Shown: in pieces, positions 22,301 through 26,324 of the stretch | Layout: each line of letters opens with the position of its first letter | How positions within the stretch are numbered: position 1 is the stretch's first letter | Source of the DNA: a virus | Direction: 5' to 3' (one strand) | Length of the DNA: 38,350 nt | Virus record (IMG/VR): IMGVR_UViG_3300030060_003784 | Coordinates: 1 to 38,350 of that record | Program-made: the position numbers and the translations under genes | Notes under the pieces: generated by a model | The model's database searches: none | Told to the model about the DNA's origin: nothing | Seen by the model: the letters and a program-made list of their open reading frames with translations, nothing else

Positions 22301-22708
22301 GTCAGGTGTAGGATATACAGTCCCGCTGTAGCCGTTACTTGTGAGCGAAGCAGTGGATACCTGATATGTATTGGCCCCTCCTTGGGTTTCCAATCTAACA
22401 GAAAACTTGGCTGGACCGGGAGTGTCCACAGTGCCCATTTCTAATTGAAACTGGTCTTCTTTGAGAGCAATGATACCTCCACAATCAGGTGTAACCCATG
22501 CTTCAACTGTAATGGTATTACGAAAGATGTCACCAACGACACTTGGCCCACGGTCACCACTTGCTGAATCACCAAGAATATCACCAGCACTACGATTACC
22601 ACTCGCATCATCATTTCCGACACCACGATGAGAGCCTTGAGGGACAATAACAGAATCTGTAACACCGTCAAACAACAAGGCATGATTGCTCTGAAGTATT
22701 GCTGGCAT
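4349..22708 (-). CDS. Giant 6119-aa tail/adhesion protein with LamG-like domains
   Basis: One uninterrupted frame of 18.4 kb starts at ATG 22708 behind GAGGTGTC. The first 250 residues are a laminin-G/concanavalin-like domain (HALLFDGVTDSVIVP, ITVEAWVTP, IRLYVNGLL, IYLGGKGGQFRG). A second LamG-like segment lies near residues 4610-4766 (FTLMFETKVKYDGYGILAS). Four copies of a 70-85-residue beta module with the core SGTGI.AG.....T...F.L..............LTF occur near residues 673-747, 1134-1218, 2514-2587 and 4886-4957. A different module lies near 5428-5576. The remainder is Gly, Ser, Asn, Thr and His-rich with no enzyme motif recognised. Position after the distal-tail-like gene and before the hub suggests an extended tail-tip, side-fibre or glycan-binding component, possibly the main receptor binder. 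Calculated mass would be roughly 650 kDa. Confidence 0.85.
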   Translation of the reverse strand: MPAILQSNHALLFDGVTDSVIVPQGSHRGVGNDDASGNRSAGDILGDSASGDRGPSVVGDIFRNTITVEAWVTPDCGGIIALKEDQFQLEMGTVDTPGPAKFSVRLETQGGANTYQVSTASLTSNGYSGTVYPTPDFGGVSDSYNRFDSDKDDATTMNLNHRHLYHVVGVVEAGFIRLYVNGLLMAQEKVPFQTSIAQSNNHIYLGGKGGQFRGVIESLHISNNFENEMLSPSAPLVQDSTALLYRFEEPINPIQNEYQIASISSASNLSAINISTSDAAALASALTGTTVTTGTIDFTSSPYSTGNYSVHDNVTGAGVSPATRSIPHVPYNLLINPGAINRETNKPNQSPPERVRLHNINVSTGAMLVSSIHLDFATSATGDGLRPVLHSRSAATGDDYFVVVAADLLIEGGSGRPYQPPHLASQIIDRTGQMILDESNFEQHGIAYSSRMATTANDSNNPFAVSWPTSLDESFQVGHSGRHIKNHVNGHHYLRMLPKASDEMLDQQIGTSDIINLMYDDAAKGIEKQVPINSEMEYYREVASMEVVSVKDSSMAFEIVDNGLTGASREIIAIGGSGTKTITAEATFNPYPFFLKGPVPASAQTLDETERTHHLRPSRESRVAVLSVPSLASHGFASFIEVHYNALDLTGVSMGKTKPMLMVEKTVPAGSVQTAGSSFTDATCDYNNDPTVTMDATTNVRPGMRVSGTGIPAGAFVVSVTNSTTFELSAATTGGSKTNQTLTFTPAYIADIVAADLVNPATDTTLFSPGGMITMRMEEGNLNTLQMPHAMIGDVSEGYESDDELDERYTPQYYTTMSDEPRKTPQIITASHTNSDIHNSTFNRLLIGGSKVTKENIADTGRRSVFTDIGSPSDGQFDIPITRSASPVHEMFDIIDNHIQVSSDPFILYIQPSDRTRTMQLNHLRAALDRPGEANTAQVLYMMSKGILRSVTESDADNGSRFTSLQIIGTSSLANTASASEIGSGSPDSHVVKEIDPHAPVVTVSLGGPGQGAFDTKPSFDPSPLSRLPYSTRRGFSVMGQSVRVEPGGTQFITVRALNNATPDLQSWGTYPFPKKGRLFLKNGASAEYSSKSGVSFMFTDGTAGDGKFTLADGQDLGTFKAWSIASGLAPEATIAGSTFNDATCDTDHSAGSGTSFGGNPKIIQMDSTEDVKIGMTVSGTGIASGSIVTQIDSATLFRVNLDTTATNNNQTLTFTLVGENFSLGEILLGDGHFYIENSAADGTTVNDRMFQSMDTATHDYQLGTQFASTRALVEIPLFAGQFFESASESIFPGPDNSLKMHVDATMTAHTYNPSPVGRRFPDKAPADRAAKAAYAYSMERAEFTKRTTILLRAKDETANYHLYVNNPSAFPAAVTSASAYHNVDNVVLYRQAFLSNGEWILYDNDPASDGYLQFKNEDWAHSENFLNSHAPGMALLIADGYESERVIPIFSDDETLSSDFEGRGEYYHDQSSVKTQGGNVDYGLRQYVSAVEFKAGPSTNPHAPRVKSKRATGVIRGVTPLMNQGNFSGVFTVTLSEEDAALFPAIDVNLDSGTVDFDTGDMFYTVEITLPDGTAQKCIYWGDGKATFSHANLLTFGSATVTTSEIPKSTIILETIESRPSLPNFLNETHSSFILGQPLKLTKKSFDPLSDFTSVQLRNNVNIARSDRPGNSSSWTIAAVPNANQITLGAPSGVHAGTLQFDNAGWSGQFSAKVGDKIYAEPTVASGASNVLAVGSVMYLGEVTAISEIVINGSATVIGLASLADITGITGSVEADLGAMIAAGTVYLRVGVEELLTEDSEAILNRSWLFPYAQGGLREGDTVWANMTYNNPHAVEGLFAKSRGVLNEAMVCNVFNGGEGALNNNPRDSLPLENFLIGNSCYETAVNYVQHVNKTVELNYTNLGLSQPPTVAYLDPYLSNAGHARVLLFDVAHDREFISFQDLHMQVQSSPMHAQIGWSRDVIGADLTRSQAGVGGNHTQYTTQIDVAAGFPSQNPFVRSSSRSRFMESAYAHNRANYLSSKLINPVDSSSGSGATTVPKVLLNNLDYAWFYGKAHQHYVHTGFEQGVSLGEIALGDSVLPRTKEAVVSPKFADSFHPYTRKGRSAEHNLTVALREHRSTNFSSILQSTTIRDPSTLFDTPDGTRVIPAFLALKGIRSSSLDLSNHTEANQTSGRRGIKHLKQWTDMEFTRRLSIDLGEVGVRDGVTDVEAAAREVVRLINQAAAPNARTHVRRPNNNYPAENVVLDTDISSTPSLTRIDAAVPHVNADFAATGSTFDPADWWNDSSSEKPDKGTHMGYVRAHLGRVVQDSRGREGYSIIIHSTIPGATGRNFCVWLDNSKGQTPYEPEFLIGHGGRFRTFWCQPDEVSGENMHPAPMPLNKHGRPFAPITTLKQYTIPDNAGQQVSPSDEFGEAGKSSDESADPVNRAISTFIGAGKTHNTVNTESLEAEGFVTSLVSGLRTGTGAIGRVNFGGLVASGIPGFAPDAGEWGFGRRGDKRFSAYYGGVNVTDNAITVASCTTTANSTQVTFTNVATTHAIVEGMAVSGTGIASGTKIASITNATTFQLDVVATASGTVTLTFTPQAPVKYTPHVPESEVLNQNIGNTDLYGFRFIDHRGIGHGIRFVYRQFGQKFALENTELPDSINEEVMVYFDDRDVGQGGFTIGRHMHGSGDATGRFPASDSNATHVPWRGNHWNGVPSHNAAYDCEVTYDASAKTLTIEPQTPYNACPHHDMLGYMGFPLKNGVVQVSDPFNHSTMKGSQGHMFSYTSRTRATGSGTHVFYGVTGANFVASHKTDGSGGVTTVTHLFGDGANGEIRALISSTANWTCLITDELMAAVTTAVINAPALMSPNINSEEGLTFDCTHMYAADGKTFGEWGVDPEAIRIRAYNPAREIQPLSQFFEASIHKDMGIPAAHVEYGEISSLVVNADGVTLPASSRAATNAKIDAGLRNPCGYIPQTVMQVRAKSKGSNTNTQSPVLVDSKNNPIDVSTWKKGLIGENYTADSGDHILPNIDNPTVQITKTDIYGSSALPTTLSISTGEMWYFTRPAGEESATLSSKAKIASFGDISTLYYGEKPVLVTGTHSAGGGVSQTQFSILEFQMGTADTINWPTADSATNAAMQRYGSTSRYGITGKRSLGSVNSVPQVFFRGAKDSTDHSVPLFFGGGFSGVVLDINDGTDTDYSSFNTHPYANGPTGCAGIQHANEVLSSHAMIDCNAIMAFFPGTPLLNQHRGSITPPFSNQDNVLSPDIKRGEHTVAANHPNAAPYTAGVHIQVPSPFVLRFAHPTARYGDAAAGTENKTTYLIYGPGQPFPFTQEVADSSGSHNVNEPHPGRAIVAGGSFSKVPHGGAAQYLPNHIENDQQHYMPMTSAYQVARGRFHWRQTLNWEPAIGKPNTGILYQRPEQGRMYGDMVNPLGDTPSTSNIADFRVLHPTRHALFMGGGMVSNSDWAWHMDGGYHPGGSWMDNQVSMNPAHPNGNTLVAKVAASNCSVHPTAFRVAGTLATRVMYGSSASFQVHTPDADDVDMEYIVIDGTRCQNGEELATIIGAGINTFPGAGALKAMGGTFMPSMGNALRQDRYGWKEFTVSAYRNDGSGVSGSGVDTTAGVDRRTSATCYLDVATTLAAGEQVPASGWLRTKTLYTVAVSGGNSTAPAYAPYHTRILYTSNGSDYFIRFYLGYNYLTGTKGFETAETWHDIETAAASTGDPNDTLTDLIAANDVNLPTVAANDDILVWSKAGTFSYNNENASTRDHMTNVHFSGLHDAIDRTRPTGVVGWAGERYSYLNSLLVGSSYAAGLGAWHTALGFSPYGNANSCMTTLSHLPHTAPMPNSGESIRPDESYTHFPGTGGDTPYDSLGTMTNEVRNASYGTYKPGYADTSDFNSTPTYYSEENIPSELRHPQGVSARAFLVVAYESELPLVAKYDRDGITCTGDWLLAEQQGNKAKAGTTRWDERIHGQDRFTCTANAGPNVEALIVGSTSTPSVSDYTAANGLDAAPFDDTFFLHDGISADTSLENATPCRAETGDLFYDLDHSIGTEFSATATGQRNVVNDFYAEPSNRPSAFFANTDTGKSFFIGDVNGYDFYRRSPAKNFNIEHAIWKRMDGGSLSLPTINARGLGAIPWINRVKSNTEYTMGEKLYGNVRFSFETTNSAMMPILQAQELAHPQLAARHPHELRNILEIPNEELQFEAMEVIDDTGQTHKIEGGSPFGVIIRAFQTAGERLASGLQPANANSGIEPNLKVRLPNPDAIPGNIIVRSGYDRLQAYQNENIGDGGMLHPDLGASHVGHLFDNAIKGPRYGPTMGEVGWEHISQGESFPDSTRDGWTGATQDNPIQSSYELHDRTLFFHVTKMGHSHTERYPVTYNHTSGVVNQSLTVSSFSGTTLTASATVTSAVFDADFASKERSDNRRFLRLSTATETVVVSYTGISGATFTGVIGDIDFDQFLLDNPPASVTVSISPSYYVPAGSTRFFAARRLRDHAEVSGNSPDMAHTLYFDGDQNTLLHTRYSKPQLTPMPYPRMGHHFVNATMPMLPGHWAHPAYQGLYSRSRSENRVSRADEDYITLKDNIGLVDTSLSSTITDKMHPLNPPLRVGSLTALPSGPSDIHGGAFTLMFETKVKYDGYGILASKGTAGDMNKAGGHSIILEAAGNYTLDRHFPDPAEVGAYQIVIQPNVRKQQIAGFHANHSSATSLPNGSAVELTSQQVNLVVGIKYDSERASAIGGVTLVLAEATLADVRGCEVFINEVILDHDPDHGGQFTNIPPLLTYNALGVQGNQSPPFTRSTHAYHVGMFSDSTPGRTLHIPWWSIMHKVAPDDSTATGFRHLSLCRIDNYYEFCRASFGSIGCQLTLAGYPSIYPDMYSKVLANASLSPTITVQSTSFTNATCDYNNDPTIAHDDDDGQIKAGMLVTGTGIPAGAFVASVTSDTSFELSASTTGGAVTNGTLTFYGIVVDDATHLPEVPYYGQKLQYTKSDGTTAEFDYTVRSGTTNNATTMNKTNLIVVPTTTTMPQNGAVLRLTREYSTAAASSLFNDGKTSVLTRTLPQMLSGTRDTNSLHTPDAFLCMWHPNLGRPHTFYSDGSRTWGNLTSDRAVNKAAYNSMPEHFETVHYHGANYAVSHGPFNLDMNTPKPPTKISLAVASVGGTFLTFSGNAASEMSAGTLLFTSDGLFIGKSSGAVHFSGTTTAGFTTNLFNNPGVGDFIYKDADGSVETATNIHAMSGYEAQGSGTVMLSHYWPCGSRGGLLNSRLDGYAAWSAAWHVPRAYTAAGATYWTDADDDGSYAVSSGITTAAASSITTRRYPFGYRFGLRQPWNRPQWGHYGMRAYQEAATHASASNFTVGYKAGPLTEYETQSWNYAGGAGLANSTLPVTYVGMMERQTNAAAMLGVDKPEWQVRYSDGRRMTRSYGCPVRTLRDTNSVATATLTVTDGDAASGMSEKQTIVLTSTDGTSRTYVLVDDNATTVATGDVLTASSDTGASTAGSALAGGIAVAINLTGSASTQNAYLVQLKAAIEHANGHNGKITVSAVPTEANGNQVITLTQAKAGLAGNTTITEDLANLTESDFSGAKAVPRDWWGDNEALGVTTIDAAVGYYLVDWWGNTRGEDVRRAPVRGFGIRPAWDAGDAYEYDRTNNRTPHARIWNNGKPIFNVKGVLDSSGNLLSATTASIPRFGGAKNSTNNNDSNTLVDVFAPTNAMRVGDMGGGRGVRYPTQFNEDLLVELSDVYEASGLVLSHHTAEPAFGQGYVRPRNDTLQSDELRRGISARLEIDEDGLLKPEAVVSDRVETVSGTSVHKDAVSRTSPRIGLDAEALETISSGVDRDYVAINTEAHSLHADRGVGQRVILHGGMQAGSQTLGDYDLRSLSFAAQPHGGVMRFSHTSNVKPMGGSYIIESRSFVNPFDDTGWGRSSLAGGEKTSNPYQTTTYDSTSAQTNYKDTSVKFMLRPVRLLDNQHIEVFRPEHNLHSSSPQDGGTFFSATAGGKYGLFTYETTSARAADGFFIGGSNNPASNAPYQPVYLMETSSDTVPVAKGPKLPGTEATGFDKTTLKSTVSRLIITENTLQHFRSDAPRNTGNEKDFTVKPRFSQSLHSKGHKEDVTYNTSDHSGDAS
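7838..8050 (-). repeat. SGTGI-type beta module, copy in giant gene (residues ~4886-4957)
   Basis: Encodes FTNATCDYNNDPT, then LVTGTGIPAGAFVASVTSDT and TLTF. Closest to the copy at 20467-20688. Confidence 0.8.
14948..15165 (-). repeat. SGTGI-type beta module, divergent copy in giant gene
   Basis: Encodes VEGMAVSGTGIASGTKIASI and ends VTLTFTP. It lacks the DYNNDP segment of two other copies. Confidence 0.75.
19055..19305 (-). repeat. SGTGI-type beta module, copy in giant gene
   Basis: Encodes FNDATCDTDHSAG, IGMTVSGTGIASGSIVTQI and QTLTFTL. It is the longest copy, with an extra loop after the first cysteine segment. Confidence 0.8.
20467..20688 (-). repeat. SGTGI-type beta module, copy in giant gene
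   Basis: Encodes FTDATCDYNNDPT, MRVSGTGIPAGAFVVSVTNS and QTLTFTP. Confidence 0.8.
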
Positions 22709-22717
22709 TTTGACACC

Positions 22718-24022
22718 TCAGAAAATCATGTCTATTGGGAGGAATGTCATTGAGAATCGGTAGACGGCTTCGCCAGCATCATAACCAATTTCCATGTTTT
22801 TGATGGTGCCTTGAATACCAGTAAACTCATCTGAAGTGCTAAACTCCACATCGGCTGAAAGAGAGTTTCCTTCAGAGCCTTTCTCTTCTTTTGTCTTATC
22901 ACCAGTAGGAATAAAGAAATTACGCGCTGTGTAGAGTTGTCCATCAGGTGCTTGTATCATTGAATTGTATGGTATCTGAAGACCAATGGGATAATCACCA
23001 CTCGCAGTAAAGCGTCCAAATGCGTCTACAAATGCGTCTGCTACTGTATCGTCAGTAAATATAGCACCCGCTGCTCTCGCGGCACTCAAATGGATACCAC
23101 CAGTAAGTGATGATATACCACCAGTAAGTGCTGCGGAACCAGCACGGATTGTATTATGAAGAATACCATAGAGGTCTTGCACTTTATCCCCTGCTGATTT
23201 AGTAAAACTTGATGCACCCTTACCAAAACTCACCATTCTAAATGAGCCACCGTCACCTATTCTAATACCACCACTACTTCCAAAACCCGGCCCTTCAATC
23301 ATACTCTCTGTGTAAAGACCCTTATTATCACCAGTCGCGGTAAATACCACACGTTTGTTTGCTACAGTCGCAATGTCAGTGTTAGTTGAATCAGCAAGTG
23401 TAGTAGTGAACTTAGTCGTCAATGCTACGCTGGCAATTGACTGATTATTCATCAAATGATGAATCGCTTGAGCAATTTCAGCAGTAGTTGCATCACTACC
23501 ACCATGTCCTCTACACCTAATTGACCATGTAGTGCTTGAAGTGCCACCGACTTGAACATAGGCATTGTTACTGGCACCATAAGCAGTTCCTCCACCAGTT
23601 CCGTTGCCGGTAAAACTTGCCATGGTTAATTCAATGACTTTTGCTCCACTCTTATCTCGAATAATATACTCAGTGCCTCTATTAAAAACTCCAAAACCAA
23701 CCATGCCATCTATATCTGGTTCAAATGGAGGCATTCCCGGCTGGACGCCACTACTCTTCCCAAAATCAATATCAGCCACTGCGCCTACAGCAGCCGTAGA
23801 TGTTCTATCTACAGTATCATCTACAAACACACCGTCAATAACGATAGTAGAATTAGACATGTTAAGGTCAATACCAAATCGCTTACCGCCAGTAAATGGA
23901 ATTGGTGAGCCTCCCACTCTACGTTCTACGCTCATACCAATACGGGTAGCGTCAAGACGAATTGCTGTCTTCTCATCATCATCAAGGATGAGGCGGATAG
24001 GAGTTGCATAACCACTTGCCAT
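22718..24022 (-). CDS. Distal tail-like structural protein
   Basis: The ATG at 24022 (MASGYATPIRLIL) is preferred over the overlapping GTG at 24028 because GGGAGG lies at a normal spacing. This gives 434 aa. An N-terminal beta block (RIGMSVERRVGG, FGIDLNMSNSTIVIDGVFVDD) and a C-terminal block (FTGIQGTIKNMEIGYD, FSMTFLPIDMIF) look like two halves of one fold separated by inserted sequence. The insert (nt about 23280-23555) matches the repeat-like module also found in the adaptor and the giant protein. Immediately after the tape measure gene is the usual place for a distal tail or baseplate adaptor protein, so the name is positional; family membership was not recognised. Confidence 0.6.
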   Translation of the reverse strand: MASGYATPIRLILDDDEKTAIRLDATRIGMSVERRVGGSPIPFTGGKRFGIDLNMSNSTIVIDGVFVDDTVDRTSTAAVGAVADIDFGKSSGVQPGMPPFEPDIDGMVGFGVFNRGTEYIIRDKSGAKVIELTMASFTGNGTGGGTAYGASNNAYVQVGGTSSTTWSIRCRGHGGSDATTAEIAQAIHHLMNNQSIASVALTTKFTTTLADSTNTDIATVANKRVVFTATGDNKGLYTESMIEGPGFGSSGGIRIGDGGSFRMVSFGKGASSFTKSAGDKVQDLYGILHNTIRAGSAALTGGISSLTGGIHLSAARAAGAIFTDDTVADAFVDAFGRFTASGDYPIGLQIPYNSMIQAPDGQLYTARNFFIPTGDKTKEEKGSEGNSLSADVEFSTSDEFTGIQGTIKNMEIGYDAGEAVYRFSMTFLPIDMIF

Positions 24023-24024
24023 AC

Positions 24025-25167
24025 TCACATCCTCCCGCTCATGGTGCTACCGCCCTGTCCGCGTGCAACCTCTTGTTGAATCATATTACCAATTTCACGC
24101 GCAAGTTCGCGCTTGTCTGTGCGGTCTGTGATACCTCCGGCATTGACTGTGATGTTGATAGTAGAGGCACCGCCACCGCCACCGCCAGTGGCTGTCGTTC
24201 CAGTGGCGCCACCACCGCCCTCAAAGAAACCTGATACAGCGCTTGTTGCTATCCCAATAGCATCACCAAGAAGGTCACCAGCCGTAGAAACAATGTCACT
24301 TATCAGTGAACTAATGAACTCAAAAGTATTCTTCAGTGTATCAAAACCGCCAGTTAGAAACTCTACTATTGGTTTGAGATAACTATTGTATGCTGTTTTA
24401 ATGGCATCAGTAAAATTATTCCATCCCTCCTTAGCGGTATCCCAAATACCTCCAAGAGATGTTCTAATTTCACCGATGCGACCTTGGAATCTATCCCACC
24501 AACCAGAAATAAAATCAAGCGCTCCTTTTGCACTGTCTCTTACAAAAGGCCATATTTTTGAAACTGTATCTTGAAGACCATCCCAAATTGGCATAACCGT
24601 TTCATTCCAAGCATTTTTGATAGATTCCCAAACTCCTGTTGCGAGATTCTTCAAACCATCCCATATCGGGACCACTACATTGTTCCAAGTGTCAGTGATT
24701 GATTGCCATACAGATTCTGCTGAAATCTTTACGGCTTCCCATGCAGCACCTCCATTCTCTTTGAGCCATTCCCATATGGGCACAATTACCGTATCCCAAA
24801 CACCCTTGATGGCGTTCCAAGTGCCGGAGGCCGACACTTTGACTTGTTCCCATGCAGCGGCTCCATTTTCTTTGAGCCATTCCCATATCGGGACTATCAC
24901 TGCGTCCCAAGCGGCCTTAATTTGGTCCCAAACATTAGTAGCAGCCTCTCTGACTTTCTCCCAAACTGGGACAAAGTTCTCATCAATGAATGTCTTAAGT
25001 TGCTCATACTTCTCTTTGATTGTATTCCAGATGTTCATGAACGCTTCTTTGACGGTGTTCATAGCCCCGCTAAATACTGAGCCGAGGGAACTGAATGTAG
25101 ATGAGACACTTTGTGAAAGAGTGCCAAGCGTGCTGAGGCTGCCAGCCAGTGTTGCGATACCAGCCAT
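24025..25167 (-). CDS. Tail tape measure protein (short)
   Basis: This 380-aa protein starts at an ATG overlapping the stop of the chaperone frame (TGATG). It is strongly helical and Trp-rich. Residues about 66-192 form four tandem units, each beginning VP[IV]W (the last PIW), of about 26, 37, 37 and 27 residues, with cores such as VPIWEWLKENG and AAWE.VK. A Gly-rich linker (about 318-338) is followed by the common tape measure ending INITVNAGGITDRTDKRE. Tape measure proteins set tail length and are ejected before DNA. At roughly 0.15 nm per residue this one would specify a tail of only about 50-60 nm. Its place between the frameshifted chaperones and the distal-tail-like gene fits. Confidence 0.85.
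   Translation of the reverse strand: MAGIATLAGSLSTLGTLSQSVSSTFSSLGSVFSGAMNTVKEAFMNIWNTIKEKYEQLKTFIDENFVPVWEKVREAATNVWDQIKAAWDAVIVPIWEWLKENGAAAWEQVKVSASGTWNAIKGVWDTVIVPIWEWLKENGGAAWEAVKISAESVWQSITDTWNNVVVPIWDGLKNLATGVWESIKNAWNETVMPIWDGLQDTVSKIWPFVRDSAKGALDFISGWWDRFQGRIGEIRTSLGGIWDTAKEGWNNFTDAIKTAYNSYLKPIVEFLTGGFDTLKNTFEFISSLISDIVSTAGDLLGDAIGIATSAVSGFFEGGGGATGTTATGGGGGGASTINITVNAGGITDRTDKRELAREIGNMIQQEVARGQGGSTMSGRM
24660..24975 (-). repeat. Tandem repeats in tape measure gene
   Basis: Repeat units begin VP[IV]W. The two central units are offset by 111 nt (37 codons) and keep long matching DNA runs, for example around 24752-24776 and 24862-24887. Confidence 0.8.
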
Positions 25168-25490
25168 CAGAAGTCCTCCCTGTCAAGGAACGAATAGTCA
25201 ACGCTCACTGTCTCTCGCCCACCACTCTTTGCCTCTTGGCGTTGCCGCTTATTCGCCTTTTCCTCTTCATTACGCGCAACAAGCGCCCATACGAGAGAGC
25301 GGCGGAAAGTATCTGGACTCATTTCGTCTACTTCCTTTAGCGATACTCCGTAGTGTTTTGCTACCATGTAAGCCCACAATTCCAATTGTAGGACCAAATC
25401 TTCGGGGCTTGTGACAGCCTTGCGTGCGAGGAAGTCCTCGACTACGCGCTGTCGCCCTTCGTAAACCCCCCTTGCACGGTCTGTGCAAGT
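25167..25490 (-). CDS. Tail assembly chaperone downstream frame (frameshift extension)
   Basis: This frame lies at -1 relative to the upstream chaperone gene and is open from 25490 to the stop at 25167, where TGATG starts the tape measure gene. No ATG with a ribosome binding site precedes it; the only nearby initiator is a TTG at 25397 without a clear site. If ribosomes slip at the G6 run (25466-25471), the product continues ...QGG-VYEGRQRVVEDFLARKA and on to SFLDREDF, adding about 99 residues for a fusion of about 214 aa. The extension (LELWAYMVAKHYGVSL, EMSPDTFRRSLVWAL) is helical and charged like the T part of phage G/GT chaperones, which bind the tape measure protein during tail assembly. 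Confidence 0.8.
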   Translation of the reverse strand, partial: TCTDRARGVYEGRQRVVEDFLARKAVTSPEDLVLQLELWAYMVAKHYGVSLKEVDEMSPDTFRRSLVWALVARNEEEKANKRQRQEAKSGGRETVSVDYSFLDREDF

Positions 25491-25810
25491 TCATCAGGAC
25501 TGGGGAGAAGAGAGGAGATTGCGTTCCCAACATCACCCTTGAGATTCAAAATCTCATCAGTAGAGAGAGTAGGGTTGGTCTTTACAATCCAACTGGTAAA
25601 GGCGAAGCGCCAATATGCTTCGAGGTTGAGGCTGAGTTCGCCTCCTCCACCGATGTCGAAAAGTTCCTGCGTGGCTCGTTGTATATCGAAGAATGAAATA
25701 TCCCTAATCCACACCTCCATGACCGCATCAGGGTCATCAGGGTCAATCGGGATTGTATGCTTTGTCTCATTCGTTTGTCTCAACAGTTTGTTCTTGTCCA
25801 CTACTGGCAT
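25442..25810 (-). CDS. Tail assembly chaperone, upstream (G-like) protein
   Basis: This 122-aa protein (MPVVDKNKLLRQTNETKH) starts at ATG 25810 behind GAGGTGG and overlaps the end of the SAP protein gene by 44 nt. It has an N-terminal beta part (HTIPIDPDDPDAVMEVWIRD) and a helical remainder with the composition of G-type tail chaperones (SFFDIQRATQELFDI, EAYWRFAFTSWIVKTNP). It ends seven codons after a CAA-GGG-GGG-TTT run. Gene order (tail tube, small gene, this gene, -1 overlapping frame, tape measure) is the diagnostic arrangement for siphovirus G/GT chaperones. I assign the role mainly from that order plus the frameshift signature. Confidence 0.8.
   Translation of the reverse strand: MPVVDKNKLLRQTNETKHTIPIDPDDPDAVMEVWIRDISFFDIQRATQELFDIGGGGELSLNLEAYWRFAFTSWIVKTNPTLSTDEILNLKGDVGNAISSLLPSPDELAQTVQGGFTKGDSA
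25466..25489 (-). promoter_or_regulatory. Probable programmed -1 ribosomal frameshift site with upstream hairpin
   Basis: On the minus strand, CAA GGG GGG TTT ACG lies near the end of the first chaperone frame (G6 at 25466-25471). A perfect 7-bp stem (CTTGCAC/GTGCAAG, 5-nt loop AGACC) occupies 25471-25489, directly abutting and sharing the first G. Slippage by -1 on the G run joins the two chaperone frames. The heptamer does not fit a perfect X XXY YYZ in frame, so slipping of the P-site Gly codon within G6 is the likely mode. A second small hairpin, CGAGG-ACTT-CCTCG, lies about 25 nt downstream (near 25428-25441). Confidence 0.65.
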
Positions 25811-26315
25811 TATTTTCCACCTCGGTTACAGCCGACTCTTCGTCGGGGGCATCCGGCTGTTCTTCGGCAGCCGCTTCATCAGCGGGGGCCTCGGACTCAG
25901 CCGTGGTTGTTTCCTCGATACCTTCGTCGTCGCGCCGCAAACGCAGGGCGACTTCAGCCTTGGTCCCGTAATACGGGAGGCCGCGACGCTTGCACTCCTC
26001 ACGGAGTTCAACGAGCGTCATAGCATCGTAGGAAATGTCATTGGGAAACTCTACCGAGTCAGGGATGTCTTCTACTGTGACATCTGTGACAGTTTCAGGT
26101 GTCACATCTGTCTCGTTCGCATCACTATCAGGGCTTTTTGCTGCTGGTTTATATACTGAGGCTTGGGAAAGCACAGCATTTTCAATCAACGCACGAGAAC
26201 GATGAGAAATGAGAATCTCTCCTTCAACCCCCATACGCTGTGCGAACCACTCGCCGTATCCTTGAGCGGTCTTACGCCGGAAGTGATAGACACGTTCACG
26301 GGGCGTTGGCATCAT
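25767..26315 (-). CDS. SAP-domain protein in tail region
   Basis: This 182-aa protein starts at one of two adjacent ATGs (26315 or 26312) behind GAGGTGAAAAG. The N-terminus (TPRERVYHFRRKTAQGYGEWFAQ) is basic. Residues about 98-130 (AMTLVELREECKRRGLPYYGTKAEVALRLRR) match the SAP helix-extended-loop-helix pattern. The last 50 residues are a low-complexity Glu/Ala/Asp tail whose codons make the DNA locally GC- and CpG-rich. SAP folds usually bind DNA but also occur in small phage structural proteins. It sits between the tail tube and chaperone genes, so a tail-assembly or tail-tube-associated role is possible. Function unknown. Confidence 0.75.
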   Translation of the reverse strand: MMPTPRERVYHFRRKTAQGYGEWFAQRMGVEGEILISHRSRALIENAVLSQASVYKPAAKSPDSDANETDVTPETVTDVTVEDIPDSVEFPNDISYDAMTLVELREECKRRGLPYYGTKAEVALRLRRDDEGIEETTTAESEAPADEAAAEEQPDAPDEESAVTEVENNASSGQEQTVETNE

Positions 26316-26324
26316 CTTTTCACC

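Noticed and set aside
24617-25414. Plus-strand open frame of 265 codons
   Set aside because: It lies antisense to the tape measure and chaperone genes, has no ribosome binding site matching local style, and its protein is low-complexity Ser/Thr/His, reflecting the Trp-rich repeats on the other strand.
25466-25489. Rho-independent terminator
   Set aside because: The stem is followed by G6 then T3 within coding sequence, not a T-tract, and the operon continues through it.
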